32,423 bases of DNA, taken from positions 1 to 32,423 of the forward strand of contig JAJRZB010000202.1 in NCBI GenBank assembly GCA_024275455.1, in the 5' to 3' direction. Origin of the DNA: Bacteroidota bacterium (GTDB lineage: Bacteria; Bacteroidota; Ignavibacteria; Ignavibacteriales; Melioribacteraceae). The position numbers were made by a program, and so were the translations under genes. Shown one piece after another: positions 9,621 through 18,298 of this stretch. How positions within the stretch are numbered: the first letter of the stretch is position 1; every line of letters starts with the position of its first letter. Below the pieces are notes generated by a model. The model had not been told where the DNA came from. It worked only from the letters and a program-made list of their open reading frames with translations, and searched no databases.

Positions 9621-9827
9621 GTTAAACCTTTCATTTATAATTAACAACATTTAAAACATAAAAAAAGAACGCAAAAATTCTTCTTAATAATTCGGGATAG
9701 TTATTGTGTTCTTCTCTTCTATTCTATTTATTATGCATTAACTTAATAGATTCTTAATCGATAATTACTTATAGCAAAATAGTTCAATATAATTTATTGA
9801 GATTAAAATAAATTGGGAGGACGGAAA

Positions 9828-10265
9828 ATGAAATATATTGTTTTCTTGCTGTTGATAAGTTTTACTTTTATGAATATTCAGGTATGCGGACAAAACGAAA
9901 AGTTAGTGGCAAATAACATTGTAAAAGAAAAACAATTTAAAAAAAATGAATTAACTGAAAAAAGCCTTAACCAAAAGAAAACTACAGAAATTGAAGAAGT
10001 AAAACCTCTCCACATAAAAACTTCTTTACAAGATTTACAAAATGCAAACTCCGGTATTAATTATTTTATAGAAAAAGATGGTTTTGTTACTCTCAAAATT
10101 TTTAACGATTCTGGTGAGGAAATAGCAAGTTTAATAAATAGAGAACAAAAATCCGGAGCATATTTTGTAAACTACAGTACGATAAATCTTAAAAGAGGAA
10201 TTTACACTTACAAATTAAGTGTAAACAATATTGAACAAACTCCTAAATTGTTGCTTGTAAAATAA
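9828..10265 (+). CDS. Small secreted protein with T9SS type A-like C-terminal sorting domain
   Basis: SD gggagg before ATG 9828; signal peptide MKYIVFLLLISFTFMNIQVCGQ; C-terminal 'GFVTLKIFNDSGEEIASLINREQKSGAYFVNYSTINLKRGIYTYKLSVNNIEQTPKLLLVK' matches the T9SS CTD pattern. Track start 9813 is a TTG upstream of the SD. Confidence 0.75.
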   Translation: MKYIVFLLLISFTFMNIQVCGQNEKLVANNIVKEKQFKKNELTEKSLNQKKTTEIEEVKPLHIKTSLQDLQNANSGINYFIEKDGFVTLKIFNDSGEEIASLINREQKSGAYFVNYSTINLKRGIYTYKLSVNNIEQTPKLLLVK

Positions 10266-10281
10266 TTATAGGTTTTTAAGA

Positions 10282-10313
10282 CTGTCCTAATTAACTAAAA
10301 ATAATTAAGACAG
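10282..10313. terminator. Putative terminator hairpin between convergent genes
   Basis: ctgtcctaatta / taattaagacag inverted repeat with one mismatch; weak T-tract. Confidence 0.45.
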
Positions 10314-10322
10314 CCCAAAAGA

Positions 10323-10526
10323 TTATTTATTTAGTTTTCTTCCAATATTAAGAGTAACCTGAAACTCCACCTTATCTTCGTGTGTTACTCTTCCTCTGCT
10401 CTCAATAACTTCGAACCAAGAAACAGATTGTTCTGTATGAGCTTCCATAACAGCAGTTTTAATAGCATCTGCGGGGCTATCATAAGAAATCCCAACTCTT
10501 TTAATAATTTCAAAAGATTTGCTCAT
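10323..10526 (-). CDS. Dodecin family flavin-binding protein
   Basis: 67 aa with dodecin signature: 'ADAIKTAVMEAHTEQSVSWFEVIESRGRV...VEFQVTLNIGRKL'. Confidence 0.9.
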   Translation of the reverse strand: MSKSFEIIKRVGISYDSPADAIKTAVMEAHTEQSVSWFEVIESRGRVTHEDKVEFQVTLNIGRKLNK

Positions 10527-10663
10527 TTACTTTTCCTTTCTTTTTTTGTTAGTTATTATGTTTAATAAAATTTAGTTAATTTATCATAAACATTAAAGAT
10601 AAATCTATTTTTTATATTAAATAACATGATAAAAATTATTTAACTATTTTTACAAAAAAAATA

Positions 10664-11119
10664 ATGGTTTTGAAAAAAGATACTGCACACGATCAATTTA
10701 CGAAATTCCTTAAACAAGGCAAACATAGAATTACTCCTGAAAGATTTGAGGTATTAGATTATGCTCTTGATTACAAGGGACACTTTGGAGCTGATGATTT
10801 ATACATCCAAATGAAAACTAAAAAATCTAATATCTCACGTGCAACAATTTATAACTCTCTTGAACTTTTAGTTAAATGCGGTCTATTAGCTAAACGAAAT
10901 TTTGGAGATGGTATTACCCGTTATGAGTCCAGTTACGAAAGACAGAATCACGACCACCTAATTTGTATCACATGTGGTAATATTATTGAGTTTACTTCTC
11001 AGGGAATTAAAGAGATTATTGATAATATTTGTGAAGAATTGGGTTTCGAAAATACAGGATACAGTTTTAATATTTTTGGAAAATGCAAAGATGAAAAATC
11101 TTGCGGACATAAAAAATAG
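10664..11119 (+). CDS. Fur-family metal/peroxide-responsive regulator
   Basis: 'HRITPERFEVLDYALDYKGHFGADDLYIQMKTKKSNISRATIYNSLELLVKCGLL' winged helix and 'NHDHLICITCGNIIEF' metal-binding region. Confidence 0.9.
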   Translation: MVLKKDTAHDQFTKFLKQGKHRITPERFEVLDYALDYKGHFGADDLYIQMKTKKSNISRATIYNSLELLVKCGLLAKRNFGDGITRYESSYERQNHDHLICITCGNIIEFTSQGIKEIIDNICEELGFENTGYSFNIFGKCKDEKSCGHKK

Positions 11120-11136
11120 TTTAATAGAATCTTACT

Positions 11137-11858
11137 ATGAAAAAACAGTTCACACAAAAATATCCGCTCATTTGGAAGAAAAAAGATTTTTATATAAAAA
11201 TCTATTGTTCTATACCAAACATTGCAACCGGTATTATAATTACTACTAAGAAAGCCACATTTATTGTTGATCCGGGAGACGGTATTTTAAGGGATTTAAA
11301 TAAAGATTATTCTACAGCAGAAATACTAAATATTTCCGATATTTTCATATCACACGGACATCATGACCATGTTGGTGGAGTTTGGTCACTTTTGACTTAT
11401 TTATCGGTAATGAAAAAAAAATCACCTTTAACTATTTATTATCCTAAAGATTGTTTAGAAATTGAAAGTATATACAAAGCTTTTAAAGAAGTTTACGGAC
11501 ATGAGCTTACTTATATAATAAACTTAAAAAAATTGCAACCAGTAAAAGTTTTAGAAGAAAAGATATTGCAGTTAAACCCTTTAAGGTAAACCATAGGGAA
11601 CCAATTGAAGGTAGTAATAACTCTTTAGAAGTTCCTTCACTTGGGTATAAGTTCACTAATAATGGAAAAACTATATGCTACGGAGGTGATACGGCTTATT
11701 GCAATAATTTAGTAAAAATGGCCAAAGGCTCCGACTTAGCTATTATTGAAGCCGGTGCACAAAACGAAGAAGAAAGTGAACTACATATGACAATAAACCA
11801 AGCTATTGAAATTGGTAAAACAGCAAAAGAATATTTTTTGGTACATGTGCCGGAATAA
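11137..11858 (+). pseudogene. Metallo-beta-lactamase-fold hydrolase interrupted by a -1 frame change near 11554-11562
   Basis: ORF 11137..11589 has 'ISHGHHDHVGG' (HxHxDH). The other frame continues from about 11559 (EEKDIAVKPFKVNHREPIEGSNNSLEVPSLGYKFTNNGKTICYGGDTAYCNNLVKMAKGSDLAIIEAGAQ...LVHVPE*) to TAA at 11858, giving a typical C-terminal half. Confidence 0.75.
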
Positions 11859-11894
11859 TATAATCTAAATGACTTATTGCTTATATCTCTACTG

Positions 11895-13145
11895 TTAAAG
11901 AGATTTTCCCTTATTTAACTTTTCCAATACTCTATCCCTAACGGAATAAAACTCAACCAGTTTTTTTTCGGAAACTGATTTTGATGAAGGAAATTTTTGA
12001 GTTAAGTAATTAACAAGCGAACCGTTTTTCCAAAACCTAAAATCTAAATGCGGTCCGGTTGATCTGCCGGTACTTCCAACATAACCAATTACATCACCTT
12101 GCTTAACCTTTGAACCAACTCTAATTCCTCTACCATATTTTGAAAGATGTAAATACCCTGAAGTATAAACACTATTATGTCTAATCTTAACCATCTTACC
12201 TGCAGCGCCATCTCTTCCCCTTTTAATAACAATTCCATCACCAACGGCTTGAATCGGGGTACCGATTGGTGCTGCAAAATCAATCCCTCTATGGGGCCTG
12301 AATACTCTTAAAATTGGGTGCCTTCGCTTATAAGAATATCCCGAGCTAATTCTGGTGTATCTTAAAGGAGCCTTCAAAAATTCCTTTTGAAGACTTTTCC
12401 CTTCTTCATCAAAATACTCTTCTTTATTATTATGTTTAAATAAAACTGCAAGAAACTTATTATTCTTATGTATAAATTCTGCTCCGAGAATATTACCGAA
12501 ACCGACATGCTCATTTTCTACATATTTTTCTTCATATAGAACATTAAAACTATCACCTTTTACAATTGTGTAAAAATCTATTTGCCAAGCAAAAACTTCC
12601 GAAAGCATTCCGGCCAGCAAGGGTGAAGCATTCATGTTTTCAAACGTTTGATAAAGTGAAGAATTTATGGAAGCTCTGATGTTTTTTTCGCGGATTGTTA
12701 CTTCTCTTTTTATAAGTTCAACATTTAACGAATCCCTTAAATCAATTTTCACATATTCTATTTTATTTTTTTCATAGATAAAAGCTTTAATTTCCTGCAA
12801 TGAGTCTTTGCTAAAATAAATTGCAAAAGTTTTTCCGGGCTGAATTTTTCTAAAGTCGAAAATCGGTTTAGCTTTATTAAAAATATTTGTAATTAAGTTA
12901 AAATCAACGTTCTGTTCAAGTAAAATATCTGATAAAGTTTTATTCTTTTTAACTTTATCTTCTACAACCTTAAAAGAATCAACAGCAAAGTTAAATTTAT
13001 CTAACTGAACTTTTGGTTTAATAACAGCTTTGTTATTTACTTTTGAATTGGTACAAGATGTTATACCAGCAAGCAGAACTGCAAAGAGTACAACCGGAAG
13101 TAGTTTAATAAAAGGGACAATTGATTTTTGTAAATTAATAATAAT
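11895..13145 (-). CDS. M23-family (LysM/OapA-like N-terminal region) murein peptidase, lipoprotein; start codon non-canonical or uncertain
   Basis: C-terminal 'HRGIDFAAPIGTPIQAVGDGIVIKRGRDGAAGKMVKIRHN..YTSGYLHLSKYGRGIRVGSKVKQGDVIGYVGSTGRSTGPHLDFRFWKNG'. Reading frame stays open upstream of the TTG at 12800 and encodes a lipoprotein signal (IINLQKSIVPFIKLLPVVLFAVLLAGITSCTNS) back to the moxR stop. Confidence 0.75.
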   Translation of the reverse strand: MIINLQKSIVPFIKLLPVVLFAVLLAGITSCTNSKVNNKAVIKPKVQLDKFNFAVDSFKVVEDKVKKNKTLSDILLEQNVDFNLITNIFNKAKPIFDFRKIQPGKTFAIYFSKDSLQEIKAFIYEKNKIEYVKIDLRDSLNVELIKREVTIREKNIRASINSSLYQTFENMNASPLLAGMLSEVFAWQIDFYTIVKGDSFNVLYEEKYVENEHVGFGNILGAEFIHKNNKFLAVLFKHNNKEEYFDEEGKSLQKEFLKAPLRYTRISSGYSYKRRHPILRVFRPHRGIDFAAPIGTPIQAVGDGIVIKRGRDGAAGKMVKIRHNSVYTSGYLHLSKYGRGIRVGSKVKQGDVIGYVGSTGRSTGPHLDFRFWKNGSLVNYLTQKFPSSKSVSEKKLVEFYSVRDRVLEKLNKGKSL

Positions 13146-14138
13146 CTAACTTTTTCCAACTATTTTATTGATTATGTCAATACTGGTAATACCTTCAGCT
13201 TCGGCGTTAAAACTTGGTATAATTCTATGTCTTAAAACCGGAATTAAAGCTCTCTCAACATCAGCAATTTCCGGGGAATATCTGCCATCTATAATAGAGT
13301 AAGTTTTTGCCGCCATAATTAAATATTGAGAAGCTCTAGGACCAGCACCCCAGCTTATTAAATCAGTAATTTCAGAATTAATTCTATTATTACCGGGTCT
13401 GGTACTACTAACAATTTTAACTGCATGTTTAATCACATTATCGGCAACCGGTACTCTTCTAACCAAATTTTGATATTCAATAATTTTTTCGGCAGAAATT
13501 GTTTTGTTAACAATTCCGGTACTGCTCCCTGTTGTATTTTTAATTATTTCAACTTCCTCATCAAAACTTGGGTAATCTAACCACAGGTTAAACATAAATC
13601 TATCCAATTGTGCTTCAGGTAATGGATAAGTTCCTTCTTGCTCAATCGGGTTTTGTGTTGCTAACACGAAAAAAGGATCGGGCAAGGAATATTTGACTCC
13701 TGCAGCGGTTACGTTATGTTCCTGCATAGCTTCTAATAATGCGGCTTGAGTTTTAGGTGGTGTTCTGTTTATCTCATCAGCTAAAATAATATTAGCAAAA
13801 ATAGGACCTTTAATAAACCTAAAATCTCTTTTTTCTGTAGACGCATTTTCTTCTAATATTTCGGTTCCTGTTATATCACTCGGCATTAAATCAGGGGTAA
13901 ATTGGATTCTACTGAATTGTAAATCGAGCACTTCAGATATTGTTTTTATAAGTAGTGTTTTTGCCAAACCGGGAACACCAACCAACATACAATGACCGCG
14001 AGCCAAAAGAGAAGTTATTAAGTTTGTAATAATTTCATCTTGTCCGACTATTACTTTTGCAACTTCAGTTTTAATGGAATTAATTTCCTTCTGAAGTTCC
14101 TCAACTAACTCAACATCGATAACTTTGCTAATATTCAA
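13146..14138 (-). CDS. moxR: MoxR-family AAA ATPase
   Basis: Walker A-like 'GVPGLAKT', 'LADEINRTPPKTQAALLEAMQE', 'VLATQNPIEQEGTYPLPEAQLDRFMF'. Confidence 0.95.
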   Translation of the reverse strand: MNISKVIDVELVEELQKEINSIKTEVAKVIVGQDEIITNLITSLLARGHCMLVGVPGLAKTLLIKTISEVLDLQFSRIQFTPDLMPSDITGTEILEENASTEKRDFRFIKGPIFANIILADEINRTPPKTQAALLEAMQEHNVTAAGVKYSLPDPFFVLATQNPIEQEGTYPLPEAQLDRFMFNLWLDYPSFDEEVEIIKNTTGSSTGIVNKTISAEKIIEYQNLVRRVPVADNVIKHAVKIVSSTRPGNNRINSEITDLISWGAGPRASQYLIMAAKTYSIIDGRYSPEIADVERALIPVLRHRIIPSFNAEAEGITSIDIINKIVGKS

Positions 14139-14147
14139 AAGTACTTC

Positions 14148-15419
14148 CTATATTCTTACTTCCCAATAGATTTTTTGTTTGATTTCATCAATCCATGTGG
14201 CAAATAATTTTTCTCTCTTTTTAAATTCAGTAATTTTTTTTATTTCCTCATAATCAGTTTCTAAACTTGGTTTATGAGCAGGTGTTCTTTTTATAAGTTT
14301 TAAAATGTGAAATCCATATTCACCGTTGCCAACTTCAAGTCTTTTGGGAAATCCGACCTCCCCTTCATCAAGTTTATAAACTTGATCCAATAAGGACTTT
14401 TCCAACTGTCCAACTTCAAAAGTTCCCAGAACACCTCCGAATTTAGCAGTTTCCTTATCATCACTATATTTAGCGGCATAATATGCAAAATCATGCTTGC
14501 CTGCTAATATACTATCTCTGATTTCAGAAAGCTTTTCTATTGCATTTAGATCAGCGGCATCATCACTCTTAGGTTTAATAAGAATATGACGGGCATGAAT
14601 GGATTCACCTCGTCTATCTAATAATTCAATTATATGAAATCCAACAGGAGACTCAATTACATTAGAAATTTCACCTTTTTTTAATTTTAAAGCTGCTGCT
14701 TCAAATTCAGGATAAAAAACTCCTCTCTTAACAAATCCAAGGTCACCACCCTCTTTAGCACTTCCGGGATCGTCAGAATTCTTTTTCGCAAGTTCTGCAA
14801 AATCAGCCCCGTTTCTAATTGAATCCAATAAAGTCTGGGCAAAAGCTTTTGCTTTTTGTTTTAGTTTATCATTTGCTTTTGGGTTAATAAAAATATGAGC
14901 AATTTCAAATTTTTCTGAAATAAACCCTAACGAATCTGCATATTTATCAAAGAAATCCTTTACTTCTCTTCTAGTTACATCAACTTGTCCGAATTTTTGA
15001 TTTTTGAGCATTTCCGCCATAAGATTCTTTTTTGTATCTTCGCGCATTTCTCTTCTAATCTTCTCAGTACTCATTCCGTATGCTTTTTCAAGTCTGTCTT
15101 TTGAGCCATACTGCTGTGTATAATAATTGATTACTTGGTCTAATTGCCTATTAACATCATCATCTGAAACTTCAATAGAATCAAGTATAGCTTCTGCATA
15201 TAACAATTTATCTTCAATTAATTTATCAAGTAATTGCTTTTTAAGTTTAGGGTCATCCGGATTTAATTTTCTTTGTGCTGCACACATCGCTACTTGAAAA
15301 TCTAACTCGGATTGCAATATAACTTCATTATCAACTACCGCAACAATTTTATCAATAACGTCCTGACTAAAAACCAGTGAGATATTAAAAATAAAAAATA
15401 CAACTATAAATTTTCTCAT
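14148..15419 (-). CDS. SurA-like periplasmic peptidyl-prolyl cis-trans isomerase (two parvulin domains)
   Basis: Signal peptide; SurA-N-like 'DKIVAVVDNEVILQSELDFQ'; two PPIC domains ('AHIFINPKA...FAELAKKNSDDPGSAKEGGDLGFVKRG', 'ARHILIKPK...DFAYYAAKYSDDKETAKFGGVLGTF'). Confidence 0.9.
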   Translation of the reverse strand: MRKFIVVFFIFNISLVFSQDVIDKIVAVVDNEVILQSELDFQVAMCAAQRKLNPDDPKLKKQLLDKLIEDKLLYAEAILDSIEVSDDDVNRQLDQVINYYTQQYGSKDRLEKAYGMSTEKIRREMREDTKKNLMAEMLKNQKFGQVDVTRREVKDFFDKYADSLGFISEKFEIAHIFINPKANDKLKQKAKAFAQTLLDSIRNGADFAELAKKNSDDPGSAKEGGDLGFVKRGVFYPEFEAAALKLKKGEISNVIESPVGFHIIELLDRRGESIHARHILIKPKSDDAADLNAIEKLSEIRDSILAGKHDFAYYAAKYSDDKETAKFGGVLGTFEVGQLEKSLLDQVYKLDEGEVGFPKRLEVGNGEYGFHILKLIKRTPAHKPSLETDYEEIKKITEFKKREKLFATWIDEIKQKIYWEVRI

Positions 15420-15428
15420 TAATATTCC

Positions 15429-16259
15429 TTAGTAAATCTTTACTTTTTTTTCTGTTATCAAGCTATCTATAAAAAACCTAACCAGCTCTTTTTGTTTGAG
15501 CATCAAATATCTTTCTCTTACTTTATCTTTTAAGTATTTGAATTTTGGGATACTGTTTTTATCAATTTTATCAATTTGTTGAACAACCACAAAATTGTTA
15601 AGTTCCGTTTTAATAACCGGACTTATTTCATTTAAGTATTGTCCTTTCAAAATCCGTGATAAAACTTTAGACTGTATATGAAAATCTTGATAAACCTTAT
15701 TAATCCCTATTTCAATTACTGAACTATCGTTTTTAAATAAATTAACAGCTTTATCCCAACCAATCTGAATGCCCTTATTTCTAAAGTTAATAGCTTTAGC
15801 TTCGTTATTAAACGAAATAATATTTACAACATAAATTTTAGAGCTATTTTTATAATCATTTTTCGTTTTTTTAAAAAATGATAATAATTCCTCATTACTA
15901 AAATTTATCTTTTTCTTCTTTAGAAATTCTCTAATTGCAATTACTGCCGCAAGTTCCTTTTTAGTATTACTCAAAACTTTGTAGTAGTTATCTTGATTTA
16001 ATAAATTCTGTTCTACTGCAACTTGATTTAGAACTTCTGTTTCAATCCAATTTTTGACAAACTCTTCTTTATATTTAGTAACATCCATGTTATCAGATAA
16101 AAAAGAATCTAGTTCTTTCTCATTCAATTTGGAATTACCAACTTGAGCAATCACAACTTCATTTTTTATATCATTTTTTTCACACGAAACTAAAATAAAA
16201 AAAACAATAGAGATAAGAAGTTTATGATTAATTCTTATATGCTTTGTCCAACTCTTCAT
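15429..16259 (-). CDS. Lipoprotein with SurA-N-like domain and degenerate parvulin-like region
   Basis: Lipobox 'FFILVSCEKND'; located between two bona fide parvulin genes; lacks clear PPIC signature motifs. Confidence 0.55.
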   Translation of the reverse strand: MKSWTKHIRINHKLLISIVFFILVSCEKNDIKNEVVIAQVGNSKLNEKELDSFLSDNMDVTKYKEEFVKNWIETEVLNQVAVEQNLLNQDNYYKVLSNTKKELAAVIAIREFLKKKKINFSNEELLSFFKKTKNDYKNSSKIYVVNIISFNNEAKAINFRNKGIQIGWDKAVNLFKNDSSVIEIGINKVYQDFHIQSKVLSRILKGQYLNEISPVIKTELNNFVVVQQIDKIDKNSIPKFKYLKDKVRERYLMLKQKELVRFFIDSLITEKKVKIY

Positions 16260-18207
16260 AAAATAATTTTGGATGATATATTTTCTTTAATCGAGATATA
16301 TAAGCATTTTCTAATTCACTGCTCTCTATATCTTGATAAGCACTGGTTACTTCAGCTCTTGCTTCTTCAAATGTTTTTAGTCTCGCCGGTTCTTTTTTAA
16401 TTAACTTAACAATACTCCAACCGTTTTCATTTTTCATTACTTCCGAATAATCACCGGCATTTTCTAATTCAAATGCTGCTTTAGCAATAACAGAATACCC
16501 AACTTTATTTAGTTTACTTTTAAAATTCTTTAGTACCGATCTTCTTCTTTCACTATATTTGGTAGCAATCGAATCAAAATCAGCTCCATTTTGTAACATT
16601 GTATAATAACTATTAATTAACGAATCACTCTTTGAAAATATTTCATTAAATTGAACTCTATCCGGCAATTTATAATTATCTTTAGTTTTTTCATAAAGAG
16701 CATAAATTGCAGCAGAATCCAATTTCATTTTATTCCAAACTTCTTTTTCCTGAAGTTTAAAAATATAAATTACGTTTTTATACTCATTCATTAATTTTGC
16801 AAATTCCGGATCAGTGTTAATTAATGATCCAGCTTTAGCTTCCAAAATCTTTTCTTCTTTATATTTTTTAAGTAAATTCTTTAGAACTTTTTCTGTTAGA
16901 ACTTTTCCTTTACTATTCACATCATTTATACCGTAAGTTATTAAGCTATCAAGTGTATATTTTACATTGCCAATAGTAAACAGTGTAGTACTGCCTTGTG
17001 TCTTATTTAACTCACTCTCAAAATATTGTTCTCGCAATATTGTTGAATCTAAAGCAGTAGTTAATCCTTTTAAGTTCTCATCGTGCATTACTAAATTTAT
17101 ATCATTCGAATACTTTTCAATTAGTTTTTCATAATCTCGTTTTTTTCTGGTTTTTTCATAAAGATCTCGGAGAGTTTTTCTTTCTTTATCAAAAGATGGG
17201 TATTCTTTTTTATCTGTAAGTTTGATAATATGAAATCCAAATTTTGTTTCTACAATATCTGAAATTTCTCCTACTTTAAGATTAAACACAGCTTCATCAA
17301 AAGGCTGAACCATTTGTCTTCTTGAAAAATATCCCAAATCCCCCTTTTTATTTTTTGAACCAGGATCTTCAGAATATTCGGTAGCAAGCTTACCAAAATC
17401 TTCTCCGGCTTTGGCTTTTTCTAAAACTTCTTTCGCTAATTCCAGTCTTGATTTTTCATCAGCTTTTCCTTCCGCATTTTCTCTTCGTATTAAAATATGA
17501 CTTGCTCTAACTTGCGGAATTCTTTTTCTTCTATCTGTAACCTTAATAATATGGTAACCATACTTTGTTTTTAGAGGAGTTGGATTAACACTTCCAACCG
17601 GAGTTTCATAAGCCAAATCTTCAAATGAAGGGATTATCGATCCTGCAGTAATATAGTAAATATCTCCGCCTTTATCTTTAGAAAACCTGTCATCCGAATA
17701 CTTTCGAACTTCGTCCTCAAACTTAGCACCATTTTGCACTCTTTTAATAATATCCAAAGCTTTTTGTTTAGCCTCTTCGTCAGTTAGTGTATCGGTTCTA
17801 ATTAATAAATGACTAACTCTTAGTTCTTCACTTCGTTTATCGTATAGATCTCTTACGCCTTTTTCATAAAGTTCTTTTTCTAACAAATATGAACTACCAA
17901 TTGTTTTTTCGTAACCTTTAATTTCATTTATTGTACTTGGATCTTTATCAAGCCCTCTAACTTTAGCATCTCTCAATTTCATTTTAAAGTTTACATAAAG
18001 GTCCAAAAATTTCTCTAAATCTTTTAAAGAATCTTTTTTTGCTTTTTCTAAACTACCAACATTTTTAGCGTAGGCATTTTCAAAATCATTCATTGTGATT
18101 TCATAATTTCCGTACTCCGCAACAATAATTTCAGATTGTTTTGGTGAACACGATATAATTAAAATTGAAAGCAATAAAATTAAACCATATATAAACTTTC
18201 TCTGCAT
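16228..18207 (-). CDS. Multi-domain PPIC-type peptidyl-prolyl isomerase lipoprotein (PpiD/PrsA-like)
   Basis: Lipobox 'ILIISCSPKQ'; PPIC motifs 'VSHLLIRTD...KYSDDRFSKDKGGDIYYI', 'ASHILIRRE...EYSEDPGSKNKKGDLGYFSRRQMVQPFDEAVFNLKVGEISDIVETKFGFHIIKLTDK'; SD aggagg upstream. Confidence 0.9.
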   Translation of the reverse strand: MQRKFIYGLILLLSILIISCSPKQSEIIVAEYGNYEITMNDFENAYAKNVGSLEKAKKDSLKDLEKFLDLYVNFKMKLRDAKVRGLDKDPSTINEIKGYEKTIGSSYLLEKELYEKGVRDLYDKRSEELRVSHLLIRTDTLTDEEAKQKALDIIKRVQNGAKFEDEVRKYSDDRFSKDKGGDIYYITAGSIIPSFEDLAYETPVGSVNPTPLKTKYGYHIIKVTDRRKRIPQVRASHILIRRENAEGKADEKSRLELAKEVLEKAKAGEDFGKLATEYSEDPGSKNKKGDLGYFSRRQMVQPFDEAVFNLKVGEISDIVETKFGFHIIKLTDKKEYPSFDKERKTLRDLYEKTRKKRDYEKLIEKYSNDINLVMHDENLKGLTTALDSTILREQYFESELNKTQGSTTLFTIGNVKYTLDSLITYGINDVNSKGKVLTEKVLKNLLKKYKEEKILEAKAGSLINTDPEFAKLMNEYKNVIYIFKLQEKEVWNKMKLDSAAIYALYEKTKDNYKLPDRVQFNEIFSKSDSLINSYYTMLQNGADFDSIATKYSERRRSVLKNFKSKLNKVGYSVIAKAAFELENAGDYSEVMKNENGWSIVKLIKKEPARLKTFEEARAEVTSAYQDIESSELENAYISRLKKIYHPKLFYEELDKAYKN

Positions 18208-18298
18208 TAAAATCCTCCTAATTATTTTTATTTTAGCCTTAAATTTTAGGTATTGATTATGTTAAAATCAAGGTAAAGTGAAATTATACTAACACTAT

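Noticed and set aside
10565-10663. Possible Fur/PerR box in the dodecin-fur intergenic region
   Set aside because: Only AT-rich partial palindromes (e.g. aaataa...ttattt); cannot be separated from background composition.
10974-11249. + strand 91 aa ORF overlapping fur and the MBL gene
   Set aside because: Alternate frame across two recognisable genes, with no domain of its own.
11551-11570. Programmed -1 frameshift site in the MBL gene
   Set aside because: No X_XXY_YYZ heptamer or long A-run, and no obvious downstream stimulatory hairpin; an indel is simpler.
12089-12283. Minus-strand 64 aa ORF nested in the M23 gene
   Set aside because: Out-of-frame shadow of a well-supported coding region.
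14300-14494. Minus-strand 64 aa ORF nested in the SurA-like gene
   Set aside because: Alternate-frame shadow; the overlapping frame has clear PPIC motifs.
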